Positions 56,041 to 64,000 of a DNA stretch of 64,000 nucleotides are shown here, one piece after another (within the stretch, counting starts at the first letter, position 1; every line of letters begins with the position of its first letter). This DNA comes from Ligustrum vulgare. Lineage: Eukaryota; Streptophyta; Magnoliopsida; Lamiales; Oleaceae. The notes under the pieces are model-generated. The model searched no databases. It was given only the letters and a program-made list of their open reading frames with translations, and was not told the DNA's origin. Position numbers and translations under genes: made by a program. The stretch spans positions 7,501 through 71,500 of the forward strand of contig OY743169.1 of assembly GCA_963555705.1 (NCBI GenBank), in the 5' to 3' direction.

Positions 56041-57161
56041 AACCCCCTAGTTAAAAAATGGGTACTAAAAGTTCACTTTCCATTTTTCCCCTTTGTTATC
56101 AACCGTCACGACCTCTATTTATAGATTTCATAAGGGACTAAACTGCAATTAAAAAAATTATATTATTTGCTCTTTTAGTCCCATAAAATATAATATTTAT
56201 ATTTTAGTCCCAATAACTATTAAATACTCCAAAAGGACTTTAAAAATTATAGGATCATATGAAGTCAGAATAGAGTATTCTTGCGCCAATATGAAGTTGT
56301 CGAGGAAAACATTACAATGATATTTTCAGATCATAAAATCAATAATCATTGTAAAAGTCATGGTTCGTTAAAGTTAGCCACTTACAACGATACTTTCATC
56401 TTAATTTTCAATACTCTTATTATCATCATCAAAATTGAACTTTCAATATACCATTCTAAGTATTCACGATCTAGTTTCCCTTATTCTCGCCGAAATGCAA
56501 TATGATCAACTATAGAAAAAGTTGTGGCTTGTCAAAATATAACGTTTAAAATTAACATTTTGAATTGCCAATCTTATTTATTAAAAAAATTTAGTCACAT
56601 ACATCAACTGAATACGTATCTACAATATGCCATTTCAAAGGACATTTAGAGCTTTACACGATGGTATTCTCGAATAGTCAAGACAGATAATGAAACTAAG
56701 GATTTACATGTCCCGAAACTATGCGCATGATTCGTCGTTATAAATATTAAATAAATATTATACATATTTTCACGTCAAATATATATAAACAATTGTTTAT
56801 TACTTTTATTATTATTACTTTGCCAATAAGTTTACGAATTAACTTTGGTCTATTATTTTCAACGTTGGGACAAATTCTTAGTTCTACTTTGAAGTACACT
56901 CCATATACTTCAATCCATATCTTCCAAATTATAGATACGACAATCGATTTATTTAATCAATAAAATTACTTAAAGTAATATTTAATATTCTTATTTATTT
57001 TTTCGTTGATAGTAAGTCAACAAATTAAAAGTCATATTTAATGTTGAAAATTTCCCTTTAAATAAGTCAAATAAATTAAAATTTCTATTTTACTTTCAAG
57101 TGGGTCCTGTTAAATGTGAATAATTTAATATAATAGCATGATGAATTTTTGGGTCATTACA
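56041..57161. other. AT-rich sequence, no gene; LTR-like right edge
   Basis: No ORF of note. The right edge GGGTCATTACA could be the start (on minus) of a Tekay-like LTR, TGTAATGACCC, abutting decayed pol at 57162; no matching end was located. Confidence 0.4.
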
Positions 57162-57832
57162 TCTTAAGTACTTCTGGTGTTCCCCTTTGCTTCTTGAATA
57201 AATCAAGATATCATCGATGAACACAATAACAATCTGATCCATACTCAGGGAAGATGTGGTTCATTAAATCCATAAAACTCCAGGGGCATTAGTTAGCCCA
57301 AATGGCATTACTAAAAACTCGTAGTGTCCATATCGAGTTCTAAATGCTGTCTTAGAGACATCACTGGTGGCATGCTTGGTAGCTCCTCTGGAAAGACTTC
57401 TGGATATTCGCACACCACCCTAACATTTCCAAATGTTGATCCATTGTTGTCTTCCTTACTTATTACATACATAAGGAAATTTGTCGTGCCTTCTTGGGGT
57501 AAGGCTCGTTTCGCTTTCAATAAATAAATGATGCAAGATAAGGATCTACCTCTAGCTACAGATATATTGAAGGAAATTGTGCATATTCAACCACAACATC
57601 AAATTTACTTATGAACTTAGGGGATATAGAGGAGTGAGTAGCACCAGAATCTATCAATAGATAGGATAATAAGTCAGATCGACTAAAACAAGTATCCGAT
57701 CTTGGTTGGCCTTTCACCCCTAGCCCTTTCTTAGCTTCGTAGCCCAATCATCTTCCACTTGAGATTTCTTTGGATATTTCTCTTCCCCTAGGGGTGAGCT
57801 TTCTTGGCTTCACTCTAGAGTCCAGGGGGACA
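57162..57832 (-). pseudogene. Tekay/Del-like pol remnant (PR and RT)
   Basis: On minus: protease YLLIDSGATHSSIS (57.66 kb), the RT front end [18 protein letters not shown] (57.41 kb), then directly LRQ..., i.e. RT motifs 1-2 are deleted; next [17 protein letters not shown] and FIDDILIYS (about 57200). Frameshifts are present. Too decayed to function. Confidence 0.75.
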
Positions 57833-59056
57833 GATGTGATCCAGAACCCTGATAATACGAATCATAGAAGGCTTGACGGGAAAATTTAAATATTCAAGCC
57901 AAAACAAGAATTCAAAAGGTTCGACGAGCTTTGAAGATCAAACCGTGTCGAAAAGAACCAAAAATTATGCAGAAGGGCTTTCACGGCCGTAACCAACATA
58001 TGTCACGACCGTAACCTCCCCTCGGGTGAAAACGCAGGATTCTAAGATTTTCATATTTAGGGCCGTAAGTATAAGTGTCACGGCCGTAACTTTAAACAGA
58101 AACACACTTACGGCCGTAAGGGTCATCTTTATGGCCGTAACTGCTCAACGGATCAGATTATCGGGATTTTCTATATTTTGCAGATTTTTAATTCTTTTTC
58201 TTTTATTTAGTTATTTTTAGTATTTTACTTTAATTAGAAGTCTATTTTGAGCCAGTTAGGGTTGATAGGTTTTATTTTTCTTATTTATACGCTTTTTCCA
58301 TTCATTGTAATTCAGACTTCGATTTTGATATAAACAGTTTTTATTGAGGATTCAATAAAAGTTATAGGTGGATTCCTATGTTTTTCGAACTTATGAAGAA
58401 TATTTCTTGTGGCGTTCAAATATCGAACTTTTCAAATATTTGGTAGAATATTTGTGGCGTTCAAATCAGAGACTTATCAAGGAGATTGGGAAAATCCTTG
58501 TGGCGTTTCGAAAGTTGTGGTTTTTATTCCGCATCGTCGAGTCATCGCGTCGTGAATATCGGGTCATGATTCATCCGTCCAACCACAACCTGAGTTCGGA
58601 ACTTTCCGGCGTTTCTTCCGCACTTCAAATCATATCATCTGGTATCAGAGCTGGACTTTGAATTCAGGTTTTTCTATCCAGTTTGATTTTTATGTTTATC
58701 ATCGAGTCCCATAAAAACCATCCATATCTTGTTGAGTGTTTTGTTTTCAGTTTTTTTTTTAGTTTTCTTGTTCTTCGTGTCAGTAAAACTTTTTCAATTT
58801 TTGATCCATATAAAATCCAACAAAAATTCAAAAGAGTTTGTTTTATTCGATTCTTATCCAAATCCTGTTCTGTTTGTTTTGTTGCGTTCGTGTCGAATTT
58901 TCGGATTTATTAAAAAAAAATATTTTTTTTATTTTTTATTTAATTCCGAAAATTCATTATTCAAAAAAAAAAAGTTATTCCAAATTCAAGAACCACTTTC
59001 TTGAGTTTCTTTAAAATTCTTGATATTCATTTCCTTCCAAGTCAATAAAAGGCGTT
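57833..59056 (+). mobile_element. D3: partial D-type element (5' LTR, PBS, leader)
   Basis: The LTR runs from about 57833 (GATGTGATCCAGAACCC) to 58637, then TC and PBS TGGTATCAGAGCTGG (58640-58654), and the leader to about 59056, where a Tekay-like LTR cuts it before the ORF. Octamer pairs lie at about 57984-58140. Confidence 0.8.
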
Positions 59057-59689
59057 TGTAGCGCCCCGAGTTCCGTATACCCGATTCACTACGTCATTTT
59101 CTGTCTAAATTTTTCGAATAATATTTTTGCGGAAGAAATAATTGAAATTCATTTTTGGCAACATTAAATAAACTGTAATGGCCGCTAAAATTGAAAACAT
59201 TTATGAAACCATTTGAAATAGTAAATCGAACCATTAATATTGTAAAGAAATTGTCAATATCATAATTTCTCAAATAAATGAACTTCTCTAAATTATTCGA
59301 TTGTTTGGAAAATACGGAAATCATTAACGTCAAACTTTCAACCGTTCAACGATTATTGCCACCATCATTCATCGCTCGCCACCGTCTCCGAAATCTGCAA
59401 AACTGTTAAAAAGTAGGGTGAGTATTTCATGGGGGAAATACTCAGTAGACTCATCGCAAATTAATTTAATTTATAAGATGATTAAACACATAAATCCCGG
59501 CTCTTTATAAAACGGTCATTGATAGAGCTTCTTTATAAAACGGCTCTTGATAAAACTCATATTGTGCATTACAGCACGGGACATATTTTGCAAATCATAG
59601 GCTCTTTGAAATTAGCTCTTTGAAAACCATATACTTATAAAAACATTTTAATTATGCCGAGCATAATTTCTTTTGAAAGCATAACATAA

Positions 59690-60110
59690 GATAGGATTGA
59701 AATCCTCATAAACATAGGGAGACACAAGAACTTTACCGAACTTAGGTGGCAAGAATTCTTATGCAGTAAAATCATAATAACAGTAAGTTTTCATCATAAC
59801 ATAGGATAAGATCGAAATCCTCATAAACATAAGAATTTTACCGAACTTAGGTGGCAAGAATTCTTATGTAGTAAGTATACCAAGCATAATTTTCTGAAAT
59901 TCATAGGGATCAATTGCATCATAACATAAGATAGGATCGAAATCCTCATAAACATATGCGACAGGAATTTTATCGAACTTAGGTGGCAAATCCTCATAAA
60001 CATATGGAAACATAGGAATTTTACCGAACTTCGTGGCAAATCCTCATAAACATAGGAGACACAAGAATGTTACCGAACTTAGGTGGCAAGAATTCTTATG
60101 TGTAGCGCTA
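59690..60110. repeat. Tandem array with TTACCGAACTTAGGTGGCAAG
   Basis: Four to five imperfect units of about 60-120 bp sharing ATCCTCATAAACATA and TTACCGAACTTAGGTGGCA. Confidence 0.8.
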
Positions 60111-60534
60111 CTAAAACTCCGGTCCCCTTAACATATCATAACTTATCATATGGGACCCAAAACAATCTTGGTAGATTGATTTCATAGCAATGATCCAAAA
60201 AAACATTTTCGTGAAGCATAGGGTATACTTACTTTTCGTAAAAACATAAAGTATATTTTCTTTTCATAAAAACATACTTACTTTTCATAACAACATAAGG
60301 TATATTTACCTTTCATAAAAACATACTTGTTTTTCTTAAAAATTGACTTTCACAAGTCACATGACATTCATATGAAATCATAATTTAAATCAATTAATAA
60401 GTGCGAGTCTACCTCAAATCCAACGAGTGCAAAGTTGAGCGGGAATGACTTCAATTTCTTTAAATTCTCCGTACGCTTCGTCTTAGCCAATAAGTCACTT
60501 TAGTATATCGAATATATAGTTCAAAATGATAAAT

Positions 60535-60840
60535 TATAATTTGAGGACTAAAATTGATGTTTTGAAAGTTGAGGGACTAAAATGAATACTTTTGAAAGTT
60601 CAGGGACTAAAATAGATATTTTGAAAGTTGAGGGATTAAAATGAATACTTTGAAACTTGGGCTTAAAAGTAAATCAGCAGGTATTGAAATAAAAGAGTTT
60701 AAAGTTAAAGGGCTGAAGTAAATCATTTTAAAGCTTTGAGGCTGAAATGGATGAGTTTAAAACAGTAGGGACTGAATTAAAACAATTTAAAACATCAGGG
60801 ACTGATTTTGAAACATTTAAAACTATAGGGACTAAAGTTG
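60535..60840. repeat. Tandem GAGGGACTAAAAT-type repeats
   Basis: Eight or so units of 35-45 bp built on AGGGACTAAAATGAATACTT, common in long plant chromovirus LTRs. Confidence 0.8.
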
Positions 60841-62230
60841 AAAGTTTCGAAAATCAAATATATTAAATAAATCAGATTCTTTCACTTCTCTCTCTACCAT
60901 ATTTCAGATCGAAGGAAAGAGAGGGAGGTTTGCGACTGACGGTGGAAAATGGAAGAAACCAGTGTCACAGCCGACAGTTCACCGGCGCAACATCGCCGGA
61001 AGGTTGCGGTGGACGGCGACAAGAAAGTGGTTCTGGTTTGAGGGATTTGTTGCTAATTTTGAGTGCGAAATTAGGGCTGGAATCCAAGGTGAAGTCGCGG
61101 CTTTAGATCGCGATTTTTCGGCGGATCGAGGTAAGATTGAGCTTCTCAATTTGCGGTTTTCTTTTGGGTTTTGATTTGGTTAAAGAATTGAGTTAGACAG
61201 TGGTGATGTTGGATGGAACGGTTGGTTGCGGCGGTTGCAGGTGCGGGCATGTCTTGGTTGATTGAAATCAGTGACCATTGCTGGTGGTGGAAATGGTGGA
61301 ATCCGATGGTGACTTGCTTCGTTAATGGTGGATCAACAGCTTTGGTGAATTTGGGTGTTTGATAGCAGCAGAATTGTTGAAACTTTGTTTGGTGATGGTA
61401 GTGGTTTGATATGAAGATTGGGAATTGCAGTTTGGTTGTTTGTTGTTGAATTGACACTAGGTGGTGGTTGTTTGGTTGAGCAGAGGGTGTAGGTGGAGGC
61501 TTGGTGATGAATCGATGAATTGAATCAGGTTGATGGAGGTTGAGGGCAGTGTTGGTGGTTCTTCTCCAACTTGGTCGACTGAAATGGTGGTGCAGGATAT
61601 CAGAATTTATAATAATGATATGTTTTGCTGGCTAATTAAGAAAATAGTGGAGAATTAGGTAATGTGAGAGGGTGGAAAATATCACAATTGTTTAATGTGG
61701 ATTTGATGATGAAATTGGGTCAAGATGAGTTGGAAATACTTTGTGTGATTGAAGGGAATTTGTGGGTGTATGAATGATAATGATGAAGATGCTTTGATGA
61801 TGGTATATTGAGGTGGAAAGAATGATAAAGAAGGAAGAAAAATGTAGGGGACGTGAGTTGTGATGGGGAAGAATATGTATTGATTTGATACTACAGAATA
61901 TGATAGTGTAGAATTAGGTGTAAAATTATTTGTACAAAAATGATGATGTTATTGTGTAAAGAATTGTTGTCTTGGTGTAAAGAAGAAGACATGTGGGCAA
62001 ATTTTGGATTTTAGAAAGATTTTGAATATAATACTTTGAATAAATAATTAAAATAACATAATTTTAGAAATTCGGATTTTAATTTAAAATCGAACAAATT
62101 CGATATTTCTTGACTTGGCTAGACGAATTCGTCGCGGCGTTAATTTCAAAACAATGAGTGAAATAGTAGCGACACAATTTTCTAAATATTAAAATAATTA
62201 TAAAATTGCGTAAAAATCTTGATCGCTACA

Positions 62231-62770
62231 ATCTTACCCTCTTAAAATAATTTCGTCCTCGAAATTAAACTTACTTGGTCTTATAATTTCTGAATACTTA
62301 ATCAAAATCTCTTCTTCTTATCATCGAATATTCTCAAAATAATCAAAGAATTACCTGAATATTTTCTCTACGTAATATACCCAAACATATCAACATAATA
62401 TCATCAACTTATCTTTCCAATATTTGTAACTCAAAATTCAGTAAACAAATATCTCCCAAAACTAAGATTCTATACTTAAATGTCACCATATTTCCTGCAA
62501 AGTATTTCTTTCACTTGTATATACGTATGAATTCTGATTCAATACGGTACTCATTTTACTTTCCACGTATCATCACACTATACCAAGATTATCATTATTA
62601 AAACAAAATATTAGTACCCATAATCCAAGAAAATATTCCAAATCTCCAATCAAATCTCCTTTATCGATAAAATTTAACAGCGCATTACTTCTTGTCTCCT
62701 CTTTTCATTAAAATAATCCTGCGCTTTCTTGCTGGTCACAACATCACGCGGATTCACTCAGATCCTTTGC
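62231..62770. other. AT-rich stretch; PPT of the minus-strand LTR, no gene
   Basis: The first 35 bp hold the PPT-like sequence. The rest has no recognised coding content; it includes whatever promoter serves the ORF at 62815. Confidence 0.5.
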
Positions 62771-62790
62771 GCTTTTAAATAGTTCATGCT
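62771..62790 (+). promoter_or_regulatory. TATA-like box before the NABP-like ORF
   Basis: GCTTTTAAATAGTTCATGC lies about 40 bp upstream of the ATG at 62815; a 5-codon upstream ORF starts at 62785. A very similar GCTTTAAATAGCC lies before the LOG-like gene. Weak evidence on its own. Confidence 0.35.
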
Positions 62791-62814
62791 GAGAAGAGGT
62801 TGAATCATCAAACA

Positions 62815-63366
62815 ATGGATATCATTCTTTCTAACATTCGCAAGTATTATTCCAGTCTTCCTATGAATGATCTGAGAAAGATCTATAAAATAAGGCTCGA
62901 AAGATTGAGGTTGCTGATGGCTCATGGTGTTCCAGAAGATGTTCGCTGGTTGATAGAAGCAAAGGTTCGACTATCTGGTGAATTACCATCAACATTTCCA
63001 AAGCACATGCCTGGTTTAGGCAAAAGCACTTTTGCAAAGAAACGAAGAGCAAAAAGACTGGGTGGTTGCTACAAATGTGCTCGTTGGAACTGTAATACTC
63101 GTTGCAAATCAGTAGGATATTCTTCTACTAATCGGGATGATAAAATCGAATTCATAAAGGGTGGACTGAGTAAGGAGTCTTTGGATGATATTCGACTGAC
63201 TCTTGAGACGCACCCAAGTGGTTATGTGCAACGTGAACTTCTCTCCTTATACGCTCAATTTAACGAGGACAAAAATCGTTATAGTCTCCAAAATATAATA
63301 GCAAAAGATCCTGTTTGCCAGTCTGTTTTACAAAATGAGGCTTTTGGCAGTTCAGCAATGTTATAA
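62815..63366 (+). CDS. Endogenous NABP-like protein (Betaflexiviridae-type nucleic-acid-binding protein)
   Basis: Intact 183-aa ORF from ATG 62815 (MDIILSNIRKYY); the frame is open a few codons upstream only through TTG. Residues about 66-105 hold a basic patch and a Cys-rich finger: GKSTFAKKRRAKRLGGCYKC followed by ARWNCNTRCKS (C-X2-C-X4-C-X3-C). This order (basic RRAK patch, then C-X2-C finger, then a mildly conserved tail DKIEFIKGG) is what I know from the small nucleic-acid-binding, silencing-related proteins at the 3' end of carla-/viti-/trichovirus genomes. The N-terminal 60 residues and C-terminal 75 residues are unrecognised. No intron, no viral neighbours seen. It may be an endogenised viral gene, possibly co-opted, or a plant Cys-rich protein that only looks similar. 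Confidence 0.5.
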   Translation: MDIILSNIRKYYSSLPMNDLRKIYKIRLERLRLLMAHGVPEDVRWLIEAKVRLSGELPSTFPKHMPGLGKSTFAKKRRAKRLGGCYKCARWNCNTRCKSVGYSSTNRDDKIEFIKGGLSKESLDDIRLTLETHPSGYVQRELLSLYAQFNEDKNRYSLQNIIAKDPVCQSVLQNEAFGSSAML

Positions 63367-63666
63367 GGTAAATCTTTTAAAATATTTTGCTGCTTTCTTT
63401 CACGCGTTTTGAAAATAAAATATATTTTCCTTTTCTCGAGTTTTGATAAAGCTGGAAATAAAATATTAAATCGCCGAAAGGTGACAGCCTCTATACGATA
63501 AAAATATTCAAAAGTGGGCTGATTTTGTCAAAAGTAAATCTTTACTTTTTCAGAATCAATCAAAAACAGTAAATTTTTCCGGCTTTAAATAGCCAAACAT
63601 ATTTCATAGTTCAGGCATCCCAAAATCACATCTTCTTCGTAAGTTTTCCCTTCTTTACTATCAAAG
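63367..63666. other. Spacer between the two right-edge genes
   Basis: 300 bp, AT-rich. It contains a perfect 9-bp inverted repeat with a 2-base loop at 63530-63549 (AAAAGTAAATCTTTACTTTT) and a TATA-like GGCTTTAAATAGCC at about 63580-63593, about 75 bp before the LOG ATG. Confidence 0.5.
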
Positions 63667-64000
63667 ATGGAAGCACCAAAACTTCGACAGATCAAAACTA
63701 TTTGTGTATTTTGTGGATCAAAAGTAGGGAAAGGCTTCGGTTATCTAGAAGCGGCTGTAGATCTTGGAAAGAAACTGGGGGAAAAAGGTATCACTCTTGT
63801 ATATGGGGGTGGTAGCAGTGGTCTAATGGGTTGTGTTTCCCAATCTGCTCTTGCAGAGAAATCAAAAGTAATCGGTGTCATACCTGTCCCTTTGGTAGAT
63901 GTTGCAGGCAAAACAAGAGGGCATGAAGTTCAAACCTTATCCATCCATGAACGCATAACTTGTATGCTATATGGTTCTGATGCCTTTATAGCCCTGCCCG
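63667..64000 (+). CDS. LOG-like cytokinin riboside 5'-monophosphate phosphoribohydrolase, 3'-partial
   Basis: ATG 63667 (MEAPKLRQIKTICVFCGS) is open to the window end: 111 codons, no stop. ICVFCGSK, LVYGGGSSGLMG, VIGVIPVPL and DAFIALPG are the LOG (lysine-decarboxylase-like Rossmann) signature; the catalytic PGGxGTxxE motif begins at the last visible codons. LOG releases active cytokinin bases from nucleotide precursors in the cytosol. The sequence is divergent from ordinary LOGs (VDVAGKTRGHEVQTL in place of the usual REITGETVGEV region). It has no intron in about 330 bp, whereas plant LOG genes usually have introns within this stretch, suggesting a retrocopy or a horizontally acquired or captured gene. 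Whether the rest is intact cannot be seen. Confidence 0.8.
   Translation, partial: MEAPKLRQIKTICVFCGSKVGKGFGYLEAAVDLGKKLGEKGITLVYGGGSSGLMGCVSQSALAEKSKVIGVIPVPLVDVAGKTRGHEVQTLSIHERITCMLYGSDAFIALP

Larger units (their letters stand above)
59057..62230 (-). repeat. Tekay/Del-like 3' LTR, 3174 bp
   Basis: On minus TGTAGCGATCAAG...CTCGGGGCGCTACA. It is preceded on that strand by TTTCGAGGACGAAATTATTTTAAGAGGGTAAGAT, the last part of which is a purine-rich PPT, so it is a 3' LTR, not a solo LTR; flanks show no TSD. It contains two tandem arrays and a small 70-codon ORF (60962-61174) that I do not consider a gene. Confidence 0.75.

Noticed and set aside
60962..61174. 70-codon ORF in the Tekay-like LTR as a gene
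   Set aside because: No recognisable domain, lies inside an LTR with random-looking short ORFs on both strands.
59057..62230. Solo LTR with TSD
   Set aside because: Flanks are GCGTT and ATCTT, with no TSD, and a PPT-like sequence adjoins the right end, so it is a 3' LTR of a truncated element.
1..64000. tRNA, rRNA or snRNA genes
   Set aside because: No cloverleaf A/B-box pairs, rRNA segments or snRNA promoter motifs were recognised by reading; tRNA-like words are only the primer binding sites.

Overview
The window is plant nuclear DNA, almost certainly repeat-rich (pericentromere-like) sequence. The evidence is Arabidopsis-type telomere-like repeats (AAACCCT), LTR retrotransposons with methionyl-tRNA primer sites (TGGTATCAGAGC), plant-type LINEs and, at the right edge, a LONELY GUY (LOG) gene start. 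I cannot name the species. Only two candidate non-repeat genes were found, both in the last 1.2 kb; nearly everything else is nested mobile DNA.

Layout. 1-2525: 3' part of a DUF4283/zinc-knuckle (LINE ORF1-type) element (T1) ending in poly(A) plus a telomere-like tract. 2526-4115 and 11039-11435: a LINE ORF2 split by a young, full-length Ty3/gypsy CRM-like element A (4116-11038, TSD AGTTC). 11.9-12.9 kb: element N, with an unknown acidic ORF and a LINE-like tail. 12.9-20.7 kb: two more T copies (T2, T3); T3 is split by a 3.06-kb solo LTR (16079-19138, TSD CCCAG). 20738-42390: a large inverted repeat with arms of about 7 kb, holding a non-autonomous LTR element (C), a LINE (M) and an Athila/Tat-like LTR with its putative plant transposon protein ORF. 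Between and inside the arms sit a tandem gag-protease element (E1) and a complete non-autonomous element with one unknown ORF (D1, TSD GGGGT). 43149-55005: an old CRM-like element F (TSD TAAAG) inserted in a C LTR and itself hit by a solo LTR (G, TSD TAAAT), a second gag-protease element (E2, TSD GTTGA) and another solo LTR (D2, TSD TGTTG). 55.0-62.8 kb: C LTR end, a tandem repeat of about 185 bp, a decayed Tekay/Del-like pol, a partial D element and a 3.17-kb Tekay-like LTR. 62815-63366: an intact ORF resembling nucleic-acid-binding proteins of Betaflexiviridae-type plant RNA viruses. 63667-64000: 5' part of an intronless LOG-like gene.

How the parts relate. A and F are the autonomous-type (gag-PR-RT-RH-IN) members of one CRM-like group; C, D and E look like derivatives that kept LTRs, PBS, PPT and parts of gag/PR but lost RT-RNase H-integrase, and so would depend on A/F-like partners. 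The most unusual shared features are (i) arrays of self-complementary octamers (ACGGCCGT, or GGTCGAYC in F and T1) spaced about 21 bp apart in the LTRs of every family, (ii) a conserved block resembling a complete 3' splice site at the PR/RT border, exactly where the derivatives diverge, and (iii) poly(A)+AAACCCT tails on three separate LINE-like insertions. All identities and ages were judged by eye; no search was run.
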